From positions 4,774,001-4,838,000 of the forward strand of contig OY744470.1 in NCBI GenBank assembly GCA_963556145.1: 64,000 nucleotides of DNA, given 5' to 3'. Source of the DNA: Hygrocybe punicea. Lineage: Eukaryota > Basidiomycota > Agaricomycetes > Agaricales > Hygrophoraceae. The notes under the pieces were generated by a model that saw nothing but the letters and a program-made list of their open reading frames with translations, made no database searches and was not told the DNA's origin. The position numbers and the translations under genes were made by a program. Of this stretch, positions 9,420-20,191 are shown in pieces (position 1 is the stretch's first letter; each line of letters opens with the position of its first letter).

Positions 9420-12374
9420 CAGTCATTCATGGCTCCTTGAGACAGCATGGCTCCGTGAGACAAATGGCCCAGAAAGCATCAAATTTGTCCAATAGACCCT
9501 CGGAGTTGAGCATAGTACATAGATAATCTTTATACCCACCTGTTGACAAGGTAATTGCAATGCCCGATGCTTGTCAGGCTTGGCACTGTGCAGATCAGTG
9601 ACGAAAATTCAATAAAATGTTCTATAACTCCCAAAATAACAACAGAAAGATCTGGTATTTGTGGTATTTTTTGTCTCATACTTCTTGCACACACATTCAC
9701 ACAAAAAAAAAGAAACATCTACACTCAAGAAATGTGTATTCTCTACTCATTGGCTGAGATGACGAGCACGGCATGTCACATCACGCTTCCCAATTGGGAC
9801 TGATGCGCATTGGATATTAATTTGATAAGCACTGCAAAATTTATATTGAGATACTGTATACTCTACTACAGCGTCATGGTAGGCAAACCACATTCTGTTG
9901 CCCTCAAGAAGCAACTCGCACGCCAGGAGCATGATGGTCTAATGGCAGACGCAGTCCAACTTTATAAACAGGAACTCCAGAAGCCCCTGATTGACAGGAG
10001 GAAGGGGCTTCGTGTCATCTGCCAAGAAGTCTCAGATGCACACTTCGAATGCAAAAAAAGGCGCATCCATCTCAGTCACCACACACTCAATCGACTAGCC
10101 AATGGAGGTGTCTCTATCAGTGAACACAATGCAAAAAAACGCTGGCTTACCAGGGAGGAGGAGAATGTGATTGTCTTGTTTGCAGTGGAAATGGCTGAGA
10201 GGGGCTTTCCTCTCAGCCCTCGGCGACTTCGGGAACATGCAGAGCAGATATTGCACAAGCGGATGGGGTCATTATTCCCAGAGAATGGCCTTGGGAAAGA
10301 CTGGACAACACGTTTCATTACACGACATTATAATCGGCTCAAAAGGTACTGGTCGTCACCACTCGACAAATCCCATGCACGTGCTGTGAACCCTCATACA
10401 GTCGAAGAATACTTTAACATATTGGAAGAGATCCGGATCAAGCACAAGATTCCTGATGAGTTGTGTTATGGCGTTGATGAGACAGGGATCCAGACGGGGG
10501 TAGGGACGACAGAGTATGTTCTAGGTCCCAAAGGTCAGTCAGTCCAGCACCAGCAACGAAGCGGCAATCGCGAGAACATTACCATCATCCCAACCATCTG
10601 TGGTGATGGTTCGTCAACGGCACTAGCAGTGATCTATAAGGGGGAAGGTTTTCAAACCAAGTGGTTTCAGGAAAATCCTCTTGACGCTCGGTAAGCAGCG
10701 TGGCTTCCCAGCTTCTTGAACTCACTGGTTGGGTAGGATGGCATTCCAGAAGAAGGGCTACACAGATGGCGAAATTGGGGTCTCCTGGATCCAAGATTTC
10801 GATAAGCAGACAAAAAACAAAGCAAATGGACGTGCCCGGCTCCTCATTGTTGACGGCCATTCCTCCCATTTCACACTCGGCTTTCTCCAATATGCACGAG
10901 AGAACAATATTCATGTCCTCTGCTATCCTTCGCATGCGACACACGTCTTGCAAGGGCTTGATGTCGTAATCTTTGGTGTCTTGAAGCAGAACTGGACAGC
11001 CGACCGAGACAGCTTTGAACGGCAAGGTGGCACAGTCAGCAAGACAAACTTCATGGCACTTTATGCAAAAGTTCATGCACGAACCTTCACACCTGAGAAC
11101 ATTAAATCAGCCTTTGCAAAGACCGGCATCATTCCCTTTAATCCTAACGTCATCTCGATGTCTGCTATGGCTCCTAGCCTCGAAACTTCCACCACCACTT
11201 CTCGCTTGATGCCATTGGACCTACCAAGTCCTGTGAAGGTTGTCGCTAGGCTCATCAATGATCAGCGTAAGCGGAAAGCGGCTGAATTGGATGACCCACC
11301 ACAAAATAATCCACCAACAATGACACCACCTGATTCACTCGTTGTTGCAGCTCTAGATAAGATCTCATCATCATCCTTGTCACATCTCATATCCGACTCA
11401 CCCATTCACTCGACCTTGGAACTGCCACCATTACTGACCACATTCATCTCTCCACCAGCAAAGCGACACCGCAACCTGCTTGCCCAACCCCCACGAACAG
11501 AGCATGAAGCGAGGCTTCAAGAGGCACTAGAGGAGGCATTGAGAGTAAACGAGACACAGAAATTAGTGTTGGGCGGCATGCAGGCAACATCTGTGCTCCA
11601 GCACACATATGTTCAGCAAGTTCACAGTCAGCTGGAGGGTGAAGAGGAACGGCGAAAGAAAAGGAAAAAGGGAGGTAAACTCAACATGGATGGTCGCCCC
11701 AAACTCCTGACACAGGATAAAATCTTCAAGGGAGTTGAAGACTGGCACAAGGCTCGTGAGGAGGAGGTCCAAGCCGGATTGAAGAAGAAAGATGTGAAGG
11801 TGAGGTATGATGCAGCGTGTGAGAGGTGGAAGGTGCTGGAGGAGCAGCGGAAGGAGAGAAATGATGCCTTGTTGAAGGAGTGGGAACATGATGTGAAGAA
11901 ATGGGAGCAAGAGCGGGACAGTGCGAAGTATGATCGTCGAAAGCCGAGGTGGAAAAAGCCAGGTCGGCCCAAGCTTGAGAAGAAGATACCCAAGCCCAAG
12001 AAGGCTGATTTTGCAGCAGACACCAACGGTGATGGTGAGGAAGACGAGGAGGAGGAGGTGGAGGATGAGGAAGACGAGGATGGAGAGGATGGGAACGACT
12101 GAAACATTGCTGCCGTGTCATGATGGCATCTAGATTAGGAAGTCACTCTGATGTGACAATGTCGCAAGGACCCAATTAGGGCCGATAAGCACTTTTTCTA
12201 AAGATCCTTTTCATTGTCTATGTTCCTCACCTCCGATAAGAATTCTGAAGCTTTCACTAGTAATATTACATATTTGAGTATGAGATCAGGTATTTAAATG
12301 AGGAAAAAAGGCTGTTTATTGCAAATTCCGAGGCGTAACTAAGTTTGGCTGTCTCAAGGAGCCATGAATGACTG
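9420..12374 (+). mobile_element. pogo/Fot1-like DNA transposon, apparently intact
   Basis: 2,955 bp with perfect 27-bp terminal inverted repeats, 9420-9446 and 12348-12374, starting CAGTCATTCATGGCTCCTTG. The flanking TA at 9418-9419 and 12375-12376 is the target duplication expected for the Tc1/mariner superfamily. The host is Helitron R2, so it entered after that Helitron. Its base composition is more GC-rich than its host. One transposase gene is inside. Confidence 0.95.
9876..12102 (+). CDS. pogo/Fot1-family transposase (one intron)
   Basis: Two exons, 9876-10690 and 10737-12102, with a 46-bp GT-AG intron (GTAAGC...GGGTAG), give 726 residues. Residues 1-75 look like a Psq-type helix-turn-helix; 85-155 (KKRWLTREEENV onward) fit the CENP-B-type second helix-turn-helix. 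The catalytic core follows: D201 in YGVDETG, D311 in LLIVDGHSSH and D347 in HATHVLQGLDV, a DD35D spacing usual for pogo. The C-terminal 250 residues are Lys/Glu-rich, with an acidic tail. It cuts and inserts its own element at TA. The start was chosen at MVGKPHS because the homologous region begins there; frames upstream lack a good Met. No stop or frameshift is seen. Confidence 0.9.
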
Positions 12375-12376
12375 TA

Positions 12377-14603
12377 GATGTCTTGGAATCTGAGCCACAA
12401 ACTGCAACTCACAAAAAAACTTCGAGATGTAATGTATCTACCAGTAATGACTTGAGCATAGAATTTGATGATTTGAATATCAAAGATGATGACAATTTCA
12501 TAGAATGTGATTCAGAGGACAATGAGTCTGATAGCACTGAGTCTGTCCAAGAAGATACCAAGCTTTTCCTAGAAGATCACCCATTATATGAATCACACTG
12601 TATAGAATTCAGTGAAAAGAAAAAGCATGTTGTTCCAAACTTTGTTGGTGGTTCATTGCCCAGATGTGATAGAGGAGACAGAGAATATTATTGCACCACT
12701 ATGCTCACTCTGTTTAAACCTTGGAGATCTGGCAATGACCTGAAAAGTGAACTGGAATCATGGGATGAAGCATTCACTGATCATGAATTCACTAATAGAC
12801 AATTAGATGTCATGGACAACTTTAATCTGAGATATGAATGCTTAGATGCTAGAGATGACTATTCTGCTCAGCTTAGACAAGGAGCAGTGTTAGATGGCAC
12901 TTGTCCTCAATTTATGACTTCAGATATGATTTCACACTTGGATGATGACAACATTCAAAATGGTGGTGACTTTGGAGATGACCATTATGAGCAGGACAAA
13001 ACTTCTGCAGATTATGGCACTAACAAATATTCTGAACTTGGTCAACATGATAGACTGATCAAAGCTCAAATGGATGCCACTGAAAACATTGTCAGAAATA
13101 TTGGTTGGCTTGATCCATGTCCAGATGATTCTATTACTGTAAATTCTGCTCCACTTGAAGTTGAAATGAATCAACCTGGTACTCAATGGAAGCAAGTTGT
13201 CCAAGAACAGAGACAAGAGATACTAGATGAGTGCAATCAACATATTTCTGCAAACTCAAAGTTGACTTCACACAAAATGGATACTGATCCAAATGAAAAT
13301 GATGTGATGATTGTGGACCAAGCATACTTGATGCATACTTTCAGGTCTGCAAATGCACAGAGACAACAGCTAATTGATGCTACAGTTAGCAAATTCAGCT
13401 TGAACACTGAGCAAAAAAGGGACTTTAGAATTATTGCAAATCTGTTAAAAGCGGATTATACGGTCGATCGCAACGTTAGTTGAGACTCGTAAGAAAGTCG
13501 TTTCTTAGAGACTAGTGGTGAGGTCTGATACGAACTTGTAATAATCCGATGGGGTGACTACTACATTGGATACCAAGTATATATACTAACTACAAATGAT
13601 GACTAATGATGACAACTAGCCAATAGCGTAAGTCCCTCGGAGAAGGCAGACCCGGATACACTCCGATGAGTAAAGAAGATTACATACGAAGATAGTCCTA
13701 ACGAGTAGTTATCTGATAATAACCAGATAAGCGCATATCCAAACAAATAACAAAGACAATGATAAATGTACGACGTTACCAATTCCAACAAAATCATGCT
13801 TCATCTTCCAGCACTGACCAGTTGAAAATGAATATTGCTGGAATGGCTGGCACTGGAAAATCACAAGTCATCAAAGCGGTTGTTGAGTTCTTTGACAATG
13901 TACATGAGTCTCACAGATTCGTTATTCTTGGTCCCACTGGTACATCTGCAGCTTTGCAAAATGGCTCAACTTATCACTACTTCCTGGGCATCAATCCAAA
14001 CATGTCAAATAGAAATGAAGCAATGGGCATTGCTCAGCTCAAAGGTAGACTAGAAGAAGTTGATTATATTTTCATTGATGAAGTCTCAATGTTGTCTTGT
14101 CATGATCTCTACAAAATCAGTACTAGACTAGCTAAAGCTTTGAACATTCATGACATCCCATTTGGTGGAATCAACATGATATTTGCTGGAGACTTTGCAC
14201 AGTTACCACCAGTTGGAGGTGCACCATTGTACAGTGGCACAGTTGGCACTCAGATCACATCAGCCTTGACAACACACTCTCAGGAAACTGGAATTGGAAA
14301 AGCACTCTGGCATCAAGTGAACACAATGGTGATTCTCAGAGAAAACATGAGACAGAGGACACAAACAGCTGAGGATGCATTGTTCAGAACTGCCCTTGTC
14401 AACATGCGCTATGGTAAATGTACTCCACAGGATATTCAATTTTTGAGAACCAGAATTGCAGGCAAACGTCCAGACCAGCCCAATGTTGCCTCAAAGAATT
14501 TTAGAAATGTTCCTATCATATGTGGCATTCACTCACAAAAGGATCAAATCAATCTTCTTGGATGTGAAAGATTTGCTTCTGACACCAACCAGAACTTGAC
14601 CAA
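12377..14603 (+). pseudogene. Helitron PIF1-like helicase, copy R2 (broken)
   Basis: Continuation of R2 after the pogo element: an acidic linker (FDDLNIKDDDNF), then the PIF1-family helicase. A solo LTR (13443-13790) splits it in RIIAN/HASS. The Walker A motif GMAGTGKS is intact at about 13,840-13,863, Walker B is FIDEVS (about 14,070), and GDFAQLPPVGG follows. The 5'-3' helicase would unwind the strand displaced during rolling-circle transposition. At 14604 a HelA element cuts it after NQNLTN; copy R7 shows the missing continuation (FYSINKWGK). Nonfunctional. Confidence 0.88.
13443..13790 (-). mobile_element. Copia-type solo LTR
   Basis: 348 bp, TG...CA ends, flanked by the 5-bp duplication AAATC (13438-13442 and 13791-13795). 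On the minus strand it starts TGTTGGAATTGGTAACG and ends CGCTTTTAACA. A second copy is at 48090. It lies inside the helicase, and removing it with one AAATC restores the frame. Confidence 0.95.
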
Positions 14604-15653
14604 CTTGTTTAGTGGGCCAGTGCTGCACATGGCATGAACGAGTTCTTTTTTTCTCCTCCTCACTTTCATTATAGCAACCTCTCACCATAGCAACATAAAA
14701 AGTAGAAAAAATAAAACTGCATAGCGTGTTATTTGCTTCATCATTATGTACTATTCTCAGCCAAAAAAGAGAGCAACATGTCAACTGTCAAATACAACTG
14801 TCTTTAAACAGTATAATAACAATTGACTTACATTTGCTCCACCCTACTTCTCCATAACCTTGCTGCACAACCAATGATAACATGAAGATAGCTAGCTTTG
14901 CTTGAGTGGGCTAAAGTTGCATATGACATGAACAAAGTCTTGTTTCTGTCATTAGATTTTTATTCATATGATTATTATGAACATTGATAAGTAATTTTGC
15001 TTGAAATATATAATTGGCATATAATATATACAGCGATATCACATTGAATTATATGTTTTAAGTAAAAATAACATTATATCATCTGAGTTACACTGATTTC
15101 TGCTTATATGGCTGATATTTCCATATATAGTAATAGCGGTTACATGTGACTATGATTCCTGTAATCACCTCAAAATTTAGCATATATGGTGGAAAATTGC
15201 CTTATATGGTTAGACTGGTCACATGTGACTATCACCATTATGATCAGTAAAAGATTTGCTATATAATATCAAAAATTGCCTTATATGGTTAGATTGGTCA
15301 CATGTCACTGTCACACCCAACCCAAAATGATAATATTAGTCAGCAGTTCGATTTTCAGCTGATTCTGATAAGAATTGAGACCAGTACAAATATTTTGAAT
15401 ATAATTGGAAGGTAATTTGTCTTTTCTGCACCAACCCATATTTGGATGCTTATGTAAGCTTGTCCACACATGGCCCCAACTGTATCTGATTTTCCAGTAT
15501 CAGAAGTAGAATCATATCTCTTGCCCAAAAAGATTTTGTCTATAGGCGATCAACTTTATCAATTGATCAATTAATTAATTAATTAATTACGAATCCTCAC
15601 TGAACCAGGTCTGATAAAGAACGAGTCTTTTAATAAATTAAAAGAACTCGTAA
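14604..15653 (-). mobile_element. HelA-type non-autonomous Helitron A3
   Basis: 3' end at 14604 and intact terminal hairpin ending at 15653 (AACTCGTAA), 1,050 bp. The left flank is helicase R2 and the right flank is a Copia RNase H fragment, so its two sides come from different hosts. Confidence 0.85.
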
Positions 15654-15691
15654 CATAACCACTTGTGGATCGTCCATTGTCAGGATTGCCA
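15654..15691 (-). pseudogene. Copia RNase H fragment (piece 3)
   Basis: 38 bp; on the minus strand it reads GNPDNGRSTSGY, the classic Copia RNase H motif, directly continuing the piece at 17004-17098 once element A4 is removed. Confidence 0.85.
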
Positions 15692-17003
15692 CTTGTTTAG
15701 TGGGCCAGTGCTGCGCATGGCATGAACGAGTTCTTTTTTGCCCCTCCTCACTTTCATCATGGCAACCTCTCACCATAGCAACATAAAAAGTAGAAGAAAA
15801 AACCTGCATAGCATGTCTCAACTTCCTCTCCCACTGTCATGTCTTCTTTACTTCATCATTATGCAATACTCTCAGCCAAAAAAGAGAGCAACACAATACA
15901 TCAACTGTCAAATACAACTGTCTTTAAACAGTATGATAACAATTGACTTACATTTGCTAAACCCTACTTCTCCATAACCTTGCTGCACAACAGATGATAA
16001 CATGAAGACAGCTGTGCTTGAGTGGGCCAATGTTGGCATGAACAAAGTCTTGTTTCTGTCATTGGATTTTTATTTGTCTGATTATTACAAACATCGATGA
16101 GTGATTTTGCTTGAAATATATAATTAGCATATAATATATACAGCGATATCACATTGACTTATATGTTTTAAGTAAGAATATCATTATATCATCTGAGTTA
16201 AACTGATTTCTGCTTATACGGCCAATATTTCTTTATATAGTAACAGTGGTCACATGTGACTATGACTCCTGTGATCACCTCAAAATTTAGCATATATGGT
16301 GTAAAATTGCCTTATATGGTTAGACTGGTCACATGTGACTGTCACCATTGTGATCAGCAAAAAATTTGCTATACAATATCAGAAATTGCCTTATATGGTT
16401 AGAGTGGTCACATTGAACCGAAATGATAATATTAGGCAGCAGTTCAATTTTCAGCTGAATCTGATAAGAATTAAGGCCAGAATAAATATTTTGAATATAA
16501 TTGTATTTGTGTAATGAATATGATGAGCAGTATGTGATTTAGCATATACTATGCAAATTACCATATATGGTTAGACTGGTCACACGTGACTGTTACCATT
16601 GCGATCAGCAAAAAATTTGGTATATAATATCAAAAAGTACCTTATATGGTTAGACTGGTCACATGTGACTGTCACACCTTGCCCGAAATGTTTATATTAG
16701 TCAGCAGTTCAGTTTTCAGCTAATTCCGATGAGAACTGAAGGGTGTATGAATATTTTGAATATAATTGGGAGGTAATTTGTCTTGTGTAAGACATCCCAT
16801 ATTTGGATGCTTATGTAAGCCACTCCAAACATGGCCCAGATTTTATGTTACATTCCAACATAAGAAGTAGATTCATATCTCTTGCCCAAAAAAAATTTCT
16901 CTATAGGCGATGCAAAAACATTAATCAATTAATTAATTATGAACCTTCACTGACCCAGGTCTGATAAAGAACGAGTCTTTTAATAAATTAAAAGAACTCG
17001 TAA
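15692..17003 (-). mobile_element. HelA-type non-autonomous Helitron A4, clean insertion
   Basis: 1,312 bp, 3' end at 15692, terminal hairpin at 17003. On the minus strand the flanks are CATGG and TGGCAATCC; joining them restores the Copia reading DHGGNPDNG with no bases gained or lost. It carries at least four GTCACATGTGAC-type palindromes. Confidence 0.9.
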
Positions 17004-17098
17004 CCATGGTCTGCATCGGTGTAAGTGGTGAACAATTGAGTGGATGTGGGGTCAGGTGCATAGGTAAGCTTGAGGTCAAGAGTGCCTTTGAGGTAGCA
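17004..17098 (-). pseudogene. Copia RT/RNase H fragment (piece 2)
   Basis: On the minus strand it reads YLKGTLDLKLTYAPDPTS and TTYTDADH, the end of Copia reverse transcriptase and start of RNase H. It is separated from piece 1 (28221-28658) by the long LTR array. Its last five bases TAGCA (17094-17098) are the target duplication of that array. Confidence 0.88.
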
Positions 17099-17404
17099 TG
17101 TTACATTTTTCAACTCCGCAACTCCGATTCCGACTCCACTACCCACGATGACGATTCCACTTTACCATACCTTCCTTTTTCGTTCCCCTTTACCTTTTGT
17201 CTTCTTTTGGACATTGTTGTTTATTCTTGTCCTTGTTCTCTTTTCTTCCTTTCTTCTTCTAGAACAATCCAGACCGACCATGGACACATCCCCACGTTAC
17301 CTTGCTGTACCCGAATAGTCTCCTTGCCAACGGACATCATCGCTATTGTCTTTTCCCTCACCCTGACATATTGTTGACTTCATCCCACGACAAACCGATT
17401 CACA

Positions 17405-17575
17405 ATGGCTGTACTCCCGACACAGCTCATTACCGTAATTGTTATTGGCAGCATTGCCATCACCTTCCTGATCGGTTTCTACTTTGTTATGATCTATCTT
17501 TGGCATCGGCATCGAAACCCTTCCGCCATTGATACTTCTGACTTCCACCTCAACAATATCTCGACACGTAATTGA
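17405..17575 (+). CDS. 56-codon small ORF with one membrane helix (in LTR U3)
   Basis: ATG at 17405, TGA at 17573-17575. Residues 8-33 are strongly hydrophobic (LITVIVIGSIAITF onward) and are followed by HRHRNP, a positive stretch typical of the cytosolic side of a single-pass membrane protein. Identical copies lie at 22147-22317 and 26889-27059, but the repeats are too young to test selection. In the full-length transcript this would sit near the 3' end. No relative is recognised; a chance frame in T-rich DNA is possible. Confidence 0.3.
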   Translation: MAVLPTQLITVIVIGSIAITFLIGFYFVMIYLWHRHRNPSAIDTSDFHLNNISTRN

Positions 17576-18532
17576 CAATTGCCATTCCCGGATATATGGT
17601 TTCCACTTTCGTATTCTGTGCCTACCATTATCCTCCCTGACGATCCGATGACATTCCTCACCTGCACGCATGCCCTGGACAATCCTCGATCACGGGACAT
17701 TTCACTGTTCTCTCTAATCCGACCATTGCCGAAGCACATTCTTTTGGACTTCGACCACAGACCATACGACATCCCAAACAGTGAACCAACCCCTATCGCA
17801 TATTGTTCGCACGACACCGCTTCAATGCAGTACCCGACGACTTGTTCCCACAGCTTGTCACTCGTGCCATGACTCGAAACCTGGACCCACATTCATTTAA
17901 CCTTTTCCATCTATAACCTTGATATCTCCCACACTCGTTTACAATGATACCCTTTCTTGGACGAATACCGACATCAAGTGGACCTTCTTGTTCCACAAAC
18001 AGGACAAGACATCGCTCCTCGATACGTCATCAACACAGACATCGTCATCCGGTACAGCTTGTGCTGTTCACATGTCTGACCTCGACTAGCCCACTGTCCT
18101 AGTTGGTTTTTTCCTCTATACATTCCTTCATTTTCTTTCATACCAACCTTGCCACTATATCCATGCTACCTCAAGACACTCTCATTGCCAACCCCACACT
18201 GGACGATACCCATCTTTGACCCGACCGTGCAACGCACTTGCCTGTTACAGCAAGTGTAGACCCCGAATTGGCAATTCTGCTTGTCACATGATCCGATGAC
18301 AAATCATCCGAGTCATCCGGACCTCTTCTATCCTCAATGACACCCGGGCCTCCAGTTGGATCGCGAGAACATCGACATGAGGACGCCTCATGTACGCCTC
18401 ATGGTGAACACATGGTAGAGTTGGACATGTTGTGGCTTCATGGTTGTATTCCTATTTACCTCCCCTCAAGACCAGCCACTATATGTACTGTTCTTGTTGT
18501 TGGTTCGGACTTTTTCTTCTTTTCCTTTCCTT

Positions 18533-18543
18533 ACGTTTAGTCT
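18533..18543 (+). promoter_or_regulatory. Presumed transcript start, self-primer sequence ACGTTTAGTCT
   Basis: Eleven bases directly after a pyrimidine-rich tract. They are exactly complementary to 18739-18749 just behind the LTR. Copies at 23275-23285 and 28017-28027. Confidence 0.6.
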
Positions 18544-18738
18544 GGTTCTTGGGGCAGACTCATCTTGTTTTGGGTAACCCCCACGGCTCGCAATGACATT
18601 AGACCTTGACCCCCCCCTTTTTAGCAGTGTTGTCTTCGCTGTAAGCAACAATGAAAGCTGCTGTTCTCCCCTCTGGAAGCCGATCCCCTGTTAAGTTGAT
18701 TGTTGCCGGAGCCCGCTGCAGAAGCGATCCGTAACAAA

Positions 18739-18749
18739 AGACTAAACGT
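18739..18749 (+). promoter_or_regulatory. Putative self-priming primer-binding site AGACTAAACGT
   Basis: Starts 2 nt after the LTR end, where a primer-binding site belongs. It does not begin with TGG as tRNA-primed sites do, but is the reverse complement of 18533-18543. In Tf1-type elements the first 11 nt of the mRNA prime reverse transcription this way. A second copy is at 23481-23491. Confidence 0.6.
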
Positions 18750-18994
18750 TTCCCAACTCCCCCGACATTCAACTTTCGACATGAACGAACGAACCCCCTC
18801 CTCTCTTCCGAATCTCTCCCTCGTCCTCCCCTACACCCTCTTCCTCTTCTCCTCCTCCTGACTTTATTCATCCCTCAACCCTGACCCCACACGAATGGAC
18901 GAATGAACGATGCTAGCCTGTTATTGATGCAGACCTGAAATCTGTTGATGTACACTAGCCACCCGGACCCCTGAACGAATGTTGAATACTCCGA

Positions 18995-19126
18995 ATGGTC
19001 AACCTCAAGACTGCCGCCCTGCGAATTATTTATGGTTTATCCATAATAATTGCTCAAGCCCAATCCTGGAACCCAAATCGTAATAAACCCCTGACTAACG
19101 TCACCACCGTCATTCCGCTACGTTGA
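18995..19126 (+). CDS. 43-codon small ORF with signal-peptide-like start
   Basis: ATG at 18995, TGA at 19124-19126. MVNLKTAALRIIYGLSIIIA followed by QAQSW has the layout of a secretion signal: a Lys, a hydrophobic core and AQA before a likely cleavage point. An N-V-T glycosylation motif follows. The copy is at 23737-23868. It is too short to be sure it is a gene; it could be exon 1 of a longer spliced frame. Confidence 0.28.
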   Translation: MVNLKTAALRIIYGLSIIIAQAQSWNPNRNKPLTNVTTVIPLR

Positions 19127-19717
19127 TACGATAATTACGACATGAAATGATGCAATGGACAAGACTTGTCATTGCCCCAGATGCAGAAGGACACTGCTAG
19201 ACAAACCAATCGCCTTAGGTATCCCACCTTCATGATTCAAATATGTTTTGGTTGTACCAGACATATTACGACTCCCTCTCCCTGGACGAACTGAAAATCA
19301 ACGAACCCTTCAAGCTGCCTTCCTTTCTACCCTTCCTTCCACCTCCTCCCTCCCATCTCCTCACCAAATGCAGAAAGCCCAGAGAAAGCCAGTATGCATA
19401 CGAAACCCCGAATCCTGTGATGACTTGTACATGTAACAAAGAGAAGTGGTTGATCTTAGTAGTCTGTTGGAACAGATGAAAGGGGACCCTCTTTGTTTGA
19501 CATGGATGAACAAATGACCAAGACTATAATGATTGTCATGACTGGAACACATATGAAATACCACTCCTTACCAATTTGGATAGCGCGGATCGGCATATCA
19601 GGTGATATCCCGCTACACACCCTCTTTTTCTAGAAGTTTGATCCCCGATCATACATACGAATCCACGAGGCAACCAAGACCCTGGTACATGGATCGATCA
19701 CTGGAAACTCCGACACG

Positions 19718-20191
19718 ATGCTGACAACGAGGCATGGTAATTACCGAAGACGGAAAACTTCTTTAAACCACCCACCTGTCGTCACCCTGGCCAACCTCTG
19801 CCCTCCAGGCCATCCCTACCCGTGGCCTGCCCGTCGCTGGTGGCAGTGTGATCTTGCCTGGTTCCCCCTCAACCGACCTGACGACTGGGTCGACTACATC
19901 AGCTGGAACGATCCTCGCATTCCTCACCTCGTCTTCCTTCCACGATCCGTGACACCGGTCCTTGACGAATTACACCGTCTCCTGGGTGGTCTACGGATCA
20001 CTGAGCAAAGAAATCGTCGAAGCCAATTCCTCCTCCAGCGTCTCCAATACATTTTGGACGAAGAACTTCCTCATCATCGATTCGTTGTTCGCATCCCCGC
20101 TCCTCGTCTTGCACCCGTACCCCAGAATCATCGTGACACACGTATCGTCCAGCATCCTCGACACCATCCCCACCGTCGACATCGACAATGA
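19718..20191 (+). CDS. 157-residue ORF of the retroelement, unknown
   Basis: First of two ORFs in the 3' part of the internal region; identical copy at 24460-24933. Trp/Pro-rich N-terminal half (PARRWWQCDLAWFPLNRPDD), then an Arg/His-rich tail. No capsid, protease or polymerase motif is seen. Its stop overlaps the next ORF's start as ATGA (20188-20191), an arrangement used elsewhere for termination-reinitiation. Function unknown. Confidence 0.45.
   Translation: MLTTRHGNYRRRKTSLNHPPVVTLANLCPPGHPYPWPARRWWQCDLAWFPLNRPDDWVDYISWNDPRIPHLVFLPRSVTPVLDELHRLLGGLRITEQRNRRSQFLLQRLQYILDEELPHHRFVVRIPAPRLAPVPQNHRDTRIVQHPRHHPHRRHRQ

Larger units (their letters stand above)
17099..18736 (+). repeat. LTR 1 of the array
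   Basis: TGTTAC...GTAACA, 1,638 bp. A TATA-like box at about 18,480 and a pyrimidine tract at 18,511-18,532 precede the presumed transcript start at 18,533, giving a long U3 (about 1.43 kb) and a short R-U5 (about 0.2 kb). Confidence 0.9.

Noticed and set aside
12368..13483. Treating the helicase start at 12368 as a real gene start
   Set aside because: The ATG lies in the pogo inverted repeat; the true frame runs across the TA site from upstream Rep sequence.
17006..17377. 123-codon ORF starting before the LTR
   Set aside because: A chimera of the Copia flank and the LTR start; crosses the insertion boundary at 17099.
17494..17892. Minus-strand ORFs of 124-179 codons in the LTR array
   Set aside because: Antisense to the element and overlapping the sense ORFs or the LTR; no recognisable domain, repeated only because the units are identical.
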